Assembly (NCBI RefSeq): GCF_003970575.1
Contig: NZ_RXWZ01000009.1
Location: 1 to 41,661, forward strand
DNA from: Mammaliicoccus fleurettii
Lineage (GTDB): Bacteria; Bacillota; Bacilli; Staphylococcales; Staphylococcaceae
Reading direction: 5' to 3'
DNA: 41,661 bases
Positions 16,941 to 26,438 of this stretch are shown here, one piece after another. Both the position numbers and the translations under genes were made by a program. Positions within the stretch are counted from its first letter, which is position 1. Each line of letters begins with the position of its first letter. The notes below the pieces were generated by a model. The model did not search any database. It saw only the letters and a program-made list of their open reading frames with translations, and was not told where the DNA came from.

Positions 16941-18302
16941 TTAATGTGCTGTTGATTGTCTACTTTTATTTATATAATAAGCAGCTAACAACAGGATAAT
17001 CCATAATGGTGAAAACATTAATGCTGTACGTGTGTCTTCTGCAAAGAACAGCATCACGAGTACGAATGCGAAGAACACTAATGATACATAAGAACCAATT
17101 AAACCAAATGGATTTTTAAATTTAGATTTTTTATGTAAATCTGCATCTTCTTTTCTGTACTTGATATAACAAATTAAAATAATAGACCAGATAAAGATAA
17201 AGAATATTGTTGCTAGTGTTGTTACAAGTGTGAACACATCATCAGGTATGAAATAATTTAATATCGCTGCAAAGAACAATACGACGCCTGAGAAGATAAG
17301 TGCTGGATATGGCACACCTCTTTTATTCGTTTTACTTAATCCTTTTGGTGCGTGACCAGTTTGTCCTAATCCATAAACCATTCTACTGTTACTAAATAAT
17401 CCACTGTTTGCAGCACTTGCAGCAGATGTTAACACAACAAAGTTTACAATACCTGCTGCTGCGGGGATTCCAGCTAATACAAATAAGCTAACAAATGGAC
17501 TTTCTGCTGGATCGATTTTATTCCATGGTGTAATACTCATGATAATTAATAAACTCAATACATAAAATATTAATATTCTATATCCGATAGAATTGACTGC
17601 TTTAGGTAAGTTCTTTTCAGGATCTTTTGTTTCACGAGCAGTTACGCCGACTAGTTCTATCCCAACAAAACTAAACACTGCCATTTGGAAAGCGAGTAAG
17701 AAGCCCATCGCACCATTCGGGAAGACGCCACCGTGTGAATATAAATTATGGAATCCTGATTGAGTACCATTACTTGATTTAAAACCATTAAAAATCATCC
17801 ATAAACCAATAACAATCAATAAGACGATCGCAATAATTTTTATGAGGGCAAACCAAAACTCTACTTCACCAAATAGTTTCACTGTCATTAAATTTAAACC
17901 TAATAAAATAACTACTGTGGCTATTGCTGATGCGTAAGAGGGAATGTCTGGATTCCAAAATTGAATATATTTAGCTACAGCTGTAATATCGGCGATTCCT
18001 GTCGCTACCCAACAAAACCAATACGTCCAACCAGTTAAAAAGCCAAATAGATGACCTAAATAATGTTCTGCTATATCAGTAAATGAATTATAATCACTAT
18101 TTGAAAGTAATAGTTCTCCTAATGCTCTCATCATAATAAATAAGAAAAAGCCAATAATAATGTAAACTAATAAAATTGATGGACCAGCTAATGAAATACT
18201 TTTACCAGCACCTAGAAAAAGGCCAGTACCAATAGCACCACCAATTGCAATTAATTGAATGTGTCGATTCGACATACTCCGTTTTAATTCATGATCTTCC
18301 AT
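16941..18302 (-). CDS. cycA: Amino acid permease, D-serine/D-alanine/glycine type
   Basis: 453 residues, twelve helices, AAT subfamily of APC permeases. The N-terminal S-N-R-H-I-Q-L-I-A-I-G-G-A-I-G-T-G-L-F, G-W-T-Y-W-F-C-W-V-A-T-G-I-A-D and F-V-G-I-E-L-V-G-V-T-A-R-E-T-K-D-P-E segments closely follow E. coli CycA, so D-alanine, D-serine or glycine/alanine uptake with protons is likely. The ATG at 18302 is preferred over the GTG at 18314, because TAAGGAGT (18313-18320) is 10 nt upstream and overlaps the GTG. It is divergent from the beta-glucoside PTS operon; the shared 205-base gap holds an inverted repeat and a cre. Confidence 0.85.
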   Translation of the reverse strand: MEDHELKRSMSNRHIQLIAIGGAIGTGLFLGAGKSISLAGPSILLVYIIIGFFLFIMMRALGELLLSNSDYNSFTDIAEHYLGHLFGFLTGWTYWFCWVATGIADITAVAKYIQFWNPDIPSYASAIATVVILLGLNLMTVKLFGEVEFWFALIKIIAIVLLIVIGLWMIFNGFKSSNGTQSGFHNLYSHGGVFPNGAMGFLLAFQMAVFSFVGIELVGVTARETKDPEKNLPKAVNSIGYRILIFYVLSLLIIMSITPWNKIDPAESPFVSLFVLAGIPAAAGIVNFVVLTSAASAANSGLFSNSRMVYGLGQTGHAPKGLSKTNKRGVPYPALIFSGVVLFFAAILNYFIPDDVFTLVTTLATIFFIFIWSIILICYIKYRKEDADLHKKSKFKNPFGLIGSYVSLVFFAFVLVMLFFAEDTRTALMFSPLWIILLLAAYYINKSRQSTAH

Positions 18303-18398
18303 ATTTATTCTCACTCCTTAATCTCATTAACACATATGTGTAAAATATGATTTAAAAATCAATATAAAAATCATTATACTACTATTATTTGTGTTCTC

Positions 18399-18424
18399 AT
18401 ATCAATAATAATACATATTGATAT
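18399..18424. promoter_or_regulatory. Inverted repeat between cycA and beta-glucoside operon
   Basis: ATATCAATA (18399-18407), 8-nt spacer, TATTGATAT (18416-18424): perfect 9-bp arms. It is placed about 50 bases upstream of the PTS -10 and about 100 upstream of cycA. Candidate binding site for the LicR-type regulator or for a cycA regulator. Confidence 0.45.
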
Positions 18425-18450
18425 TCCACTACTAGAGGAAAATGATTATA

Positions 18451-18479
18451 TCGATATGTAAACGTATACAAAATATAAT
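18451..18479 (+). promoter_or_regulatory. Beta-glucoside operon promoter with cre in the spacer
   Basis: -35-like TCGATA (18451-18456), 17-bp spacer, -10 TATAAT (18474-18479). The spacer contains TGTAAACGTATACA (18457-18470), one mismatch from the CcpA consensus. CcpA binding would cover both promoter elements. Confidence 0.7.
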
Positions 18480-18507
18480 GGAAATATAATCGAAAGGGGA
18501 AATTAAG

Positions 18508-18822
18508 ATGAGAAATATTTTATTAGCATGTTCAGTGGGAATGTCTACAAGTTTATTAGTAACGAAAATGGAAGAAGCAGCAGAAAGCAAAGACATACAA
18601 GTGAATATTAAAGCTATGTCCAGTGACAATGCTTTTCAAGCTTTAGATGAATATGATGTTCTGTTAATTGGTCCACAAATGAGATTTATGAAGAAAAAAT
18701 TTATCAAAGCTGCTGAAGAACAAGGGTTAGAAATGCCAATTGAAACAATTGACTCAGTGAGTTATGGAAGAATAGATGGGGATGGCGTACTCAAACAAGC
18801 TTTATCATTATTAGGGGAATAG
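18508..18822 (+). CDS. celA: PTS lactose/cellobiose-family EIIB
   Basis: 104-residue soluble phosphocarrier. The phosphorylated Cys8 is in the family P-loop (L-L-A-C-S-V-G-M-S-T-S-L), followed by L-I-G-P-Q-M-R-F-M typical of cellobiose/chitobiose EIIB. It accepts phosphate from EIIA and passes it to the incoming disaccharide in EIIC. AAAGGGGA precedes ATG 18508. First gene of the operon EIIB-EIIC-EIIA-GH1-LicR. The symbol follows cellobiose-type naming and is tentative. Confidence 0.88.
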   Translation: MRNILLACSVGMSTSLLVTKMEEAAESKDIQVNIKAMSSDNAFQALDEYDVLLIGPQMRFMKKKFIKAAEEQGLEMPIETIDSVSYGRIDGDGVLKQALSLLGE

Positions 18823-18831
18823 GTGATAAAA

Positions 18832-20112
18832 ATGCAAAGTACTTTTATGGAAAAGTTAGAAGACGTATTACTGCCAATAGCAGATAAATTAAATAACAAT
18901 AAATATTTAGCATCTTTACGTGATGGTTTTATGATTGCTTTACCATTAATTATATTTGGTTCTATCTTTGTCGTAATTGCAAATTTTCCATTTTTAGATA
19001 AATTACTATCTGAAAGTCAGTTTGCAGCATGGCAAAATGCAGTTGGACCAGCATCAGCAGCAACGCTTTCAATAATGGGGCTATTTGTCATTATCGGAAT
19101 AGGATATAAATTAACTGAACGAAATGGTTTGGAAGGGATATACGGAGCGGTAACAGCTCTAAGTGCAGTTCTAATTTTAACTCCTCAGGTAGTAGGAAAA
19201 ACTGAAGGCGTTATACCTACAGAAATATTAGGTGCAAAAGGAATGTTCCTGGGCATTATCGTATCAATTATCACTTCAGAGCTATATAGTTTCTTTACGA
19301 AAAAAGACATTACGATAAAAATGCCTAAAGGTGTGCCAGATCAAGTATCTAAATCATTTAGTGCATTACTTCCAGTAGCATTTACTTTAACTATATTTTT
19401 AGTGATAAGAATATTAATTGCATTAACACCTTTTAATACATTACAAGATTTAATCTATACAGTTGTACAAGAACCACTAACAGCATTAGGAAAAGGTTTG
19501 CCAGCTACGATTGTTGCTGTTTTATTCATTCAAATATTTTGGTTCTTTGGATTACACGGACAAATTATTGTCAATACAGTGTTTGATCCGATTTGGTACT
19601 CATTAAACAATGAGAACTTCGAAGCATTTCAAAAGGGATTAGAGTTACCAAATATAATAACTAAACAATTTATAGATACATTTTTAGTTGGTATGGGTGG
19701 AACAGGAGGAACAATAGCAGTTGTAATTGGTATTTATTTACTTTGTAGAAGTAAACAAAACAAAGAAATTGCAAAATTGGGAACACCAGCATCTATATTC
19801 AATGTAAACGAACCGATTTTATTTGGATTACCGATTATTATGAATCCATTAGTGATTATTCCTTGGATTATATCACCAGTAATTATAACGATTGTAAGCT
19901 ATTCAGCTATGTATATTGGATTTGTACCAAAACCTTCAGGGGTTATTGTGCCATGGACTACACCTATATTTATAAGTGGTTATTTAGCAACAGGAAATGC
20001 ATGGCAAGGTGCAGCGCTACAACTCGTTAACTTGTGTATCACATTTGTTATTTGGTGGCCATTTTTAAAATTATTAGACAAAAACTATTTAAAACAAGAA
20101 TTGAAAAAGTAA
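18832..20112 (+). CDS. celB: PTS lactose/cellobiose-family EIIC
   Basis: 426-residue membrane permease with about ten helices. The hallmark W-F-F-G-L-H-G-Q sits near residue 240 and N-V-N-E-P-I-L-F-G-L-P-I-I near 325, as in ChbC/CelB sugar-binding sites. It imports and phosphorylates a beta-glucoside or cellobiose. The ATG at 18832 is chosen over GTG 18823, since AGGTG at 18821-18825 forms the ribosome site. It starts 10 bases after the EIIB stop. Confidence 0.88.
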   Translation: MQSTFMEKLEDVLLPIADKLNNNKYLASLRDGFMIALPLIIFGSIFVVIANFPFLDKLLSESQFAAWQNAVGPASAATLSIMGLFVIIGIGYKLTERNGLEGIYGAVTALSAVLILTPQVVGKTEGVIPTEILGAKGMFLGIIVSIITSELYSFFTKKDITIKMPKGVPDQVSKSFSALLPVAFTLTIFLVIRILIALTPFNTLQDLIYTVVQEPLTALGKGLPATIVAVLFIQIFWFFGLHGQIIVNTVFDPIWYSLNNENFEAFQKGLELPNIITKQFIDTFLVGMGGTGGTIAVVIGIYLLCRSKQNKEIAKLGTPASIFNVNEPILFGLPIIMNPLVIIPWIISPVIITIVSYSAMYIGFVPKPSGVIVPWTTPIFISGYLATGNAWQGAALQLVNLCITFVIWWPFLKLLDKNYLKQELKK

Positions 20113-20133
20113 TATAGGATGGAGGAATTTACG

Positions 20134-20448
20134 ATGGCGACCTCAATTAATGAGAAAGCATTTCAAATCATATTATACGGTGGTAATGGACGGTCAAGTG
20201 CTATGGAAGCAATTCAATGTGCAAAAGAAAGAAATTTTGAAGAAGCAGAAGCATTAATAAAAGAAGCAGAACAAGAAATAAATAAAGCACATAAATATCA
20301 AACTGAATTATTACAAAATGAAGCACAAGGTAAAGAAAGTGAATTGAATTTATTACTTATTCATTCACAAGACCATTTAATGAATGCAATTACAGTCAAA
20401 GATTTAGCAAATGAAATGGTAGACTTATATAAGGAGATGAAATCATGA
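20134..20448 (+). CDS. celC: PTS lactose/cellobiose-family EIIA
   Basis: 104-residue helical phosphocarrier. The phosphorylatable His77 lies in L-L-I-H-S-Q-D-H-L-M, the family signature. Earlier helices show G-N-G-R-S-S-A-M-E-A. The ATG at 20134 is taken instead of ATG 20119, whose codons form the ATGGAGGA ribosome site. The stop overlaps the next gene by 4 bases (ATGA), indicating coupling. Confidence 0.88.
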   Translation: MATSINEKAFQIILYGGNGRSSAMEAIQCAKERNFEEAEALIKEAEQEINKAHKYQTELLQNEAQGKESELNLLLIHSQDHLMNAITVKDLANEMVDLYKEMKS

Positions 20449-21827
20449 CTAAATATGTATTTCCAGAAGATTTCTGGTGGGGAAGCGCTGCTAGTGCAAC
20501 GCAAACTGAAGGTACTGATTCAATCAAGGATAAAACTATATGGGACAAATGGTTTGAAGAAGAACCCAATCGTTTTTTTGAAGGTGTAGGGCCGAATCAT
20601 ACATCAGATTTTTATCACCAATTTAATGAAGATATAAAATTAATGAAGGAAACTGGTCATAATTCTTTCCGATTATCTATCTCTTGGACGCGGTTAATGG
20701 ATCAAGATACGAATGAAGTTAATCAAGAAGCTGTTCAATTTTATAATCATGTTATAAATGAATTAAAAGAAAATCATATAGAACCTTTTGTGAATTTATA
20801 TCATTTTGATATGCCATATAAAAAGCAACAACAAGGTGGTTTTGAGTCATTAGAAGTAGTTGATTATTATGTGGATTATGCTACAAAATGTTTCGAGTTA
20901 TTTGGTGACCGTGTTAAATATTGGTTTACATTTAATGAACCAATTGTGCCTGTAGAAGGTGGTTATTTATATGATTTCCATTATCCAAATATTGTAGATG
21001 CAAAGAGAGGATTTCAGGTTGCATTTAACACTGTACTTGCGAATGCCAAAGTAATTCAATCGTACAAAGAAACTGGTTATGACGGAAAAATTGGTATTAT
21101 ATTAAATTTAACGCCATCATATCCACGAAGTGAAAATGAAGAGGATGTTAAAGCAGCTGAAATTGCAGATTTATTCTTCAATAGAAGTTTCTTAGATCCT
21201 GTAACGAAAGGCGAATATCCAAAAGCTTTAGTAGATATATTGAAAAATCATGAACTGGTACCTACTTATACGGAAGATAATCTCAAAACAATTAAACAAT
21301 ATACGGTTGATTTACTAGGCGTGAACTATTATCAACCAAGACGTGTTAAAGCGAGAGATACAGTCCCCAATCCTAACGCACCATTTTTCCCTGAGTATTA
21401 CTTTGATAATTATGAAATGCCAGGTAGAAAAATGAATCCATATCGTGGATGGGAGATTTACCCTAAAGGTATTTATGACATTATGATCAATTTGAAAGAT
21501 AACTACAACAATATAGAAAGTTTTATTTCTGAAAATGGTATGGGTGTGGAAAATGAAGCGAGATTTATAGAAGATGGTCAAATTAATGATACTTACCGAA
21601 TTGACTTTGTAAAATCACATTTAATATGGTTGAATAAAGCTATAAAAGAAGGTGCGAATTGTACGGGGTATCATATGTGGACATTTATGGATAACTGGTC
21701 ATGGATGAACGCTTATAAAAATAGATATGGTTTTATTTCTGTAGATATTCATACGATGAAAAGAACAATCAAGCAAAGTGGTAAATGGTTTAAAGAAGTT
21801 TCTTCAAGCAACAGTTTAAATGACTAA
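20445..21827 (+). CDS. bglA: 6-phospho-beta-glucosidase (GH1)
   Basis: 460-residue glycoside hydrolase family 1 barrel that cleaves imported phospho-beta-glucosides to glucose 6-phosphate plus aglycone or glucose. Acid/base Glu165 is in F-T-F-N-E-P-I, nucleophile Glu363 in F-I-S-E-N-G-M-G, and F-W-W-G-S-A-A-S-A-T-Q-T-E-G is the family N-terminus. The C-terminal G-F-I-S-V-D region resembles the phosphate-recognition loop of phospho-glycosidases. 6-phospho-beta-galactosidase activity cannot be excluded, but the cellobiose-type PTS favours glucosides. Starts within the EIIA stop. Confidence 0.9.
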   Translation: MTKYVFPEDFWWGSAASATQTEGTDSIKDKTIWDKWFEEEPNRFFEGVGPNHTSDFYHQFNEDIKLMKETGHNSFRLSISWTRLMDQDTNEVNQEAVQFYNHVINELKENHIEPFVNLYHFDMPYKKQQQGGFESLEVVDYYVDYATKCFELFGDRVKYWFTFNEPIVPVEGGYLYDFHYPNIVDAKRGFQVAFNTVLANAKVIQSYKETGYDGKIGIILNLTPSYPRSENEEDVKAAEIADLFFNRSFLDPVTKGEYPKALVDILKNHELVPTYTEDNLKTIKQYTVDLLGVNYYQPRRVKARDTVPNPNAPFFPEYYFDNYEMPGRKMNPYRGWEIYPKGIYDIMINLKDNYNNIESFISENGMGVENEARFIEDGQINDTYRIDFVKSHLIWLNKAIKEGANCTGYHMWTFMDNWSWMNAYKNRYGFISVDIHTMKRTIKQSGKWFKEVSSSNSLND

Positions 21828-21863
21828 TATGAAATAAAAAGAAAGATATTAGGAGAGAGCGTG

Positions 21864-23753
21864 ATGGAAACCAGACACCTCAACATTGTTAAAATATTAT
21901 ATCAACACCAACATGAATATATGAATAGTGATGCAATTGCCAAATTATTAGGATTATCTTCAAAAACGATACGCTCACATATAAAATTTATTAATGAAGC
22001 GAGTAATGATTTTGGTTTCTCTATACTAATTAAAAAATCAAAAGGTTATCAACTCCATATAATAGATGAAGGCTTATTTAATTATTTCTTAAATGAAAGA
22101 TTTTTAAAAGATGAAAATTTAAATTTTAACAATCAAGATAGTAGAATTCGTTATATTATGAAAAAATTATTGTTAGATGACCATTACACTAAGTTAGAAT
22201 CATTAAGTGAAAGTATGTTTGTGAGTGTAGGAACTTTAAAAAATGATTTGAATGAAATGAGAAAGATACTATCTCAATATGAAATTGAAATCGTAAGTCG
22301 TCCGAACTATGGTATGAAAATAATTGGCAAAGAATTTCAGATAAGATACGCTATTGCTCAATTTTTATTAAATAATCAACATGTAAATATAGGTTTTACA
22401 GAAGATGATATTAAAAGTGTAAAATCATATCTAATTAAACTATTGAGTAAATACAAAATAGAAATTCCGGAAGTAAAGCTAGATAATTTAGTAACACATA
22501 TTAACATAGCAATTGTTAGAATAAGAAATGAACTCATGATAGAACAACAATTTCAAATTGAAGAACAACAATTACCGAACAAATTAAAATCATTCTTCGA
22601 AGAAATGATACATTTTATAGAGTACCGTTTTGAGTTAATTTTACCTAAAAAGGAAATGGATTATTTATATATTCACTTTGTGACGACAGGTATTATGAAC
22701 GAAGTGAGAAACATACCTAGAAATAAAATGATTGAAACTATGATTAAACATATGTTAGATCATATAAAACGTATCTTTTATTTGGATTTAACTTCAGACA
22801 ATAATTTGAAGAAAAATTTATATTTGCATTTATGTACTTCGATTAATAGATATAAATATAAAATGAACATTAGAAACCCGATGTTAAATGAAATTAAGCA
22901 AAACTATCCCTTTGCATTTGATTTAGGATTAGTGGCTAGTAAAATGATTGAAAAAGATTTAAAAGTTCAAATATCAGAAAGTGAAATAGGTTATTTAGCA
23001 CTTCACTTTGAAATGGCTTTAAATCGAATAGAGACAGATAAAGGGAAGTTGAATGTCATACTTGCTTGTAATTCAGGATTAACGAGTTCGCAATTGATAA
23101 AATATAAATTAATGCAGAATTTTAGCAATCAAATTCAAATTTCTGAAATTGTTGAGTTATATAACATTCACAATACGGGTCTTGAACAAGCGGATTTAAT
23201 TATTTCAACAGTACCAATAAATGATAATGTAGATTTACCAATACTATATGTAAATCCAATTATGTCACAACAAGATTTAGATAAAATTCAAAAGTTTATT
23301 GATTTAAAAGATACTCACCATTTAGATGAATTAATTGAAATTATTGAATTAAAAACAAAATTGGACAATAAAGAAGATTTATTAAAATATTTAAATGTTC
23401 AATTGGAGAAAAATGATTTAATTTACAGTGGATTTATAGATAGTGTAAAAGAAAGAGAACATCATGCATCGACTGCATATGGAAATTTAGTAGCTATTCC
23501 TCATCCGGTAATGCCATTAGCAAAGCAAACATTTATTTATATGATAACTATGGATAAGCCAATCGCATGGGATGATAAAGAAGTACAAATTATATTTTGT
23601 CTTGGTTTGAAAAAAAATACAACAATAAATCTTGAAAAAATGTATCAAAACTTAACAGACATTATTAATGATTATAATAAAGTTTTAAATTTAATAGGAT
23701 CAAGCTCTAATGCAGAATTTTATAAAGTCTTTTCGCCTCAGCTTAGTCAATAA
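21864..23753 (+). CDS. licR: LicR-type PRD transcriptional activator with EIIB/EIIA domains
   Basis: 629 residues. Order: N-terminal helix-turn-helix (about 1-60, S-S-K-T-I-R-S-H-I), a second HTH/Mga-like domain (about 85-165), two PTS regulation domains (about 170-400, with conserved His in Y-I-H-F-V and L-A-L-H-F-E), an EIIB-like domain with Cys in L-A-C-N-S-G-L-T-S-S (about 400-480), and an EIIA-type domain with His547 in A-I-P-H-P-V. The domain pattern is that of LicR/MtlR activators, tuned by HPr- and EII-dependent phosphorylation. It closes the beta-glucoside operon. The ATG at 21864 is preferred to GTG 21861, with AGGAGAG upstream. Confidence 0.88.
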   Translation: METRHLNIVKILYQHQHEYMNSDAIAKLLGLSSKTIRSHIKFINEASNDFGFSILIKKSKGYQLHIIDEGLFNYFLNERFLKDENLNFNNQDSRIRYIMKKLLLDDHYTKLESLSESMFVSVGTLKNDLNEMRKILSQYEIEIVSRPNYGMKIIGKEFQIRYAIAQFLLNNQHVNIGFTEDDIKSVKSYLIKLLSKYKIEIPEVKLDNLVTHINIAIVRIRNELMIEQQFQIEEQQLPNKLKSFFEEMIHFIEYRFELILPKKEMDYLYIHFVTTGIMNEVRNIPRNKMIETMIKHMLDHIKRIFYLDLTSDNNLKKNLYLHLCTSINRYKYKMNIRNPMLNEIKQNYPFAFDLGLVASKMIEKDLKVQISESEIGYLALHFEMALNRIETDKGKLNVILACNSGLTSSQLIKYKLMQNFSNQIQISEIVELYNIHNTGLEQADLIISTVPINDNVDLPILYVNPIMSQQDLDKIQKFIDLKDTHHLDELIEIIELKTKLDNKEDLLKYLNVQLEKNDLIYSGFIDSVKEREHHASTAYGNLVAIPHPVMPLAKQTFIYMITMDKPIAWDDKEVQIIFCLGLKKNTTINLEKMYQNLTDIINDYNKVLNLIGSSSNAEFYKVFSPQLSQ

Positions 23754-23766
23754 TAAACAATTAAGA

Positions 23767-23816
23767 GTAAACTTGTATGACAGATTCTGTCATATAAGTT
23801 TGCTCATTTTTTTGTT
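23767..23816 (+). terminator. Beta-glucoside operon terminator
   Basis: GTAAACTTGTATGACAG and CTGTCATATAAGTTTGC form a long stem around a 3-nt loop (one wobble and one end mismatch), followed by TCATTTTTTT. Confidence 0.9.
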
Positions 23817-23918
23817 CGCTTTGAAATAATCATTCAGAGAAGGGTATATTATGGATATAAGAAGTAAATATGACCGATAATTTATATAACACTAAAAATC
23901 TCCTATAAAGGATAGTGA

Positions 23919-24821
23919 ATGGAAATGACATTATTAAAGGTGGATTACGTTACGAAGTATTTTGGAAAGTTCAAAGCGTTAAATGGCGTTGATTTCATAG
24001 TTGAAGAAGGGGAAATCTTTGGCTTTATTGGACCTAATGGATCTGGTAAATCTACAACTATCAAAGCAATTTTAGGGATGCTTAAACCAACGAGTGGCTC
24101 TATTGAGATTTTTGGAAAAGATGCTTGGAAAGATGCAGTTCACATTCATAAAAATATCGCTTACGTTCCTGGTGATGTCAATTTATGGCCAAACTTAACT
24201 GGTGGGGAAGTTATAGACTTATTTTTAAAGTTAAGTGGTACAAATAATGTAGAAAAAAGGGATGAATTAATTGAAAAATTCGATTTAGATCCTACTAAAA
24301 AATGTGGTTCTTATTCTAAAGGGAATCGGCAAAAGGTAGCGCTCATTGCAGCTTTTACAACAGATGCAAAGCTTCTAATATTAGACGAACCAACTTCTGG
24401 TCTAGATCCTTTAATGGAAAAAGTATTTCAAGATTGTGTATTAGATAAGAAAAAGGAAGGAAAAAGTGTACTATTATCTAGTCATATTTTAAGTGAAGTT
24501 GAAAAACTGTGCGATAGAGTTGGCATTATTAGAAAGGGAGAAATTGTTGAAATGGGTACGTTAGATGATTTAAGACATTTAACAAGAATGCGTTTTGTTG
24601 TCCAAACTAATGAAGCATTGATGAATTTGGACCAACAGACAGGTATCCATGATATTTTTAATGAAGAAAATACGTATCACTTTCAAGTAGATTCTGAACA
24701 TGTATCAAATGTCATTAAATATTTAAGTCAATTTGAACTGTTGAAACTTGAGAGCATGCCACCTACTTTAGAAGATTTATTTATGACTCATTACGGCGTT
24801 GATATTGAAAGAGGTGAATAG
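23919..24821 (+). CDS. ABC transporter ATP-binding protein (exporter type)
   Basis: 300-residue nucleotide-binding subunit. Walker A G-P-N-G-S-G-K-S-T at 38-46, signature Y-S-K-G-N-R-Q-K-V near 131 (S-K-G-N in place of S-G-G-Q), Walker B L-L-I-L-D-E-P-T-S-G-L-D near 152, and the H-loop S-S-H-I-L. The roughly 80-residue C-terminal extension is typical of DrrA/CcmA-like drug-export ATPases. AAGGAT precedes ATG 23919; ATG 23925 is an alternative. It overlaps nothing and the permease begins 2 bases after its stop. Substrate unknown; no regulator gene is adjacent. Confidence 0.88.
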   Translation: MEMTLLKVDYVTKYFGKFKALNGVDFIVEEGEIFGFIGPNGSGKSTTIKAILGMLKPTSGSIEIFGKDAWKDAVHIHKNIAYVPGDVNLWPNLTGGEVIDLFLKLSGTNNVEKRDELIEKFDLDPTKKCGSYSKGNRQKVALIAAFTTDAKLLILDEPTSGLDPLMEKVFQDCVLDKKKEGKSVLLSSHILSEVEKLCDRVGIIRKGEIVEMGTLDDLRHLTRMRFVVQTNEALMNLDQQTGIHDIFNEENTYHFQVDSEHVSNVIKYLSQFELLKLESMPPTLEDLFMTHYGVDIERGE

Positions 24822-24823
24822 CG

Positions 24824-26425
24824 ATGCATAATCTCTTTAACGGAGTCGGTAAACTAACGTTATTTTACTTAAGAACGAATAAATGGAAAATGATTTTTTG
24901 GATAATAGGGATAGTTGCATTAACACTTATAATCCCACCGACATTTTATGAAATGTATCCAAATAAAGCTGATATGCAACCAATTGTTGAAACGTCTAAA
25001 AACCCTGCAATGGAGGCTATGTTGGGTCCAGGTCAATTTGACCAAGTTTCAGTTGGTGCATTGTTCACGCATGAAATGATGCTCTTTACAAGTATACTTG
25101 TTGCAATCATGAGCATATTGCTCGTCTCTAAAAATACACGAGGTGATGAATCTGATGGCCGTATTGAAATGATAAGAGCTTTACCAATAGGAAGAGTTTC
25201 GCCTTTAATCAGTTCGATAGTCATTATGATAATAGTTAACTTAGCGATTGCTGTGATATTGTCTATAACATTACCTTTACTAAATATAGATAGTATAACT
25301 TGGCAAGGTTCTATATTATATGGTGTTTCACTTGGGTCTATAGGTATCTTATTCGGTATGATTACAGCTATATTTGCTCAGTTAACAGAAACAAGCAGCA
25401 GTGTTACTGGATTAAGCGTAACAGTGTTGTTGTTAAGTTATTTAGTACGCGCGGTAGGTGACGTCATAAATGATAGTATATCTATGATTTCTCCACTTGG
25501 ATGGTTAACAAGAACGTTTGCATATTCTGATAATAATTGGTGGCCAGTTGTTGTTATGATAATCACTGCAATATTATTTTTAGTAATAGCAATGACACTT
25601 TATTTTAGAAGAGATATAGAATCTGGATTATTGCCATCTAAGCCTGGTAATAAACATGCACACAAAATATGGCTATCACCATTAGGAATGCAATTAAAAT
25701 TGTACAAAGTAGGAATAATTTCCTGGGCAATAGGTATGTTTATATTTGGAGCATCTTATGGGTCGATTTTTGGAGAATTAGATGATTTTATTAAGAGCAA
25801 TGAAATGTTACAGCAAATGCTTTCGAGTAATAGTGATGATTATGTAGAATCCTTTTTACCAACACTAATGGTTATTATGGCAATAGTATCAACAATTCCA
25901 GCTTTGCAAAGTCTCTACAAAATTAAAAACGAAATACAAACACATAGAATTGAAAATATTTTATCCAAAAAAGTTTCTAGAATGAAGTTATTAAGCAGTT
26001 ATCTGCTAGTATCATTGGTTAATTCATTTTTAATGATATTTTTAGCAGCATTAGGCATGTATGTAGCACAAGCTTTCGTTTTAAAGGATCCTTTTGAATT
26101 TTGGACAATAATAAAGGCAGGAATCGTTCATGTGCCAGCGATAATATCCTTTGTGTCATTAGGTGTACTGCTTTTAGGATGGGTGAATAAATGGCATTTT
26201 GCTGTGTATTTATATTTAACTTATACATTTTTTGTTGTATATCTAGGGCAGTTATTAAATATTAAAGAGTGGCTAAAAAATATAACACCGTTTCAACATA
26301 TTCCTGAAATTCCTGAAATTCCTGTAGAAGAAATGGATTTTTCGGGTATAAGTATATTAATCGTTATATCAGTCGTTTTGATTATTGTAGGGTTGATTGG
26401 ATTTAATCGTAAAGACATTTCATAA
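24824..26425 (+). CDS. ABC-2-type exporter permease
   Basis: 533 residues with about twelve hydrophobic helices in two halves (about 20-270 and 290-530), separated by a charged stretch (K-P-G-N-K-H-A-H-K). It is a double-length ABC-2 permease of the kind paired with a single ATPase in polyketide/antibiotic exporters such as the tetronasin or anthracycline type. It probably forms a full exporter with the upstream ATPase. A run P-E-I-P-E-I-P-V-E sits in the last extracellular loop. Substrate cannot be judged from sequence. Confidence 0.82.
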   Translation: MHNLFNGVGKLTLFYLRTNKWKMIFWIIGIVALTLIIPPTFYEMYPNKADMQPIVETSKNPAMEAMLGPGQFDQVSVGALFTHEMMLFTSILVAIMSILLVSKNTRGDESDGRIEMIRALPIGRVSPLISSIVIMIIVNLAIAVILSITLPLLNIDSITWQGSILYGVSLGSIGILFGMITAIFAQLTETSSSVTGLSVTVLLLSYLVRAVGDVINDSISMISPLGWLTRTFAYSDNNWWPVVVMIITAILFLVIAMTLYFRRDIESGLLPSKPGNKHAHKIWLSPLGMQLKLYKVGIISWAIGMFIFGASYGSIFGELDDFIKSNEMLQQMLSSNSDDYVESFLPTLMVIMAIVSTIPALQSLYKIKNEIQTHRIENILSKKVSRMKLLSSYLLVSLVNSFLMIFLAALGMYVAQAFVLKDPFEFWTIIKAGIVHVPAIISFVSLGVLLLGWVNKWHFAVYLYLTYTFFVVYLGQLLNIKEWLKNITPFQHIPEIPEIPVEEMDFSGISILIVISVVLIIVGLIGFNRKDIS

Positions 26426-26438
26426 AGGGGGTACCAAG

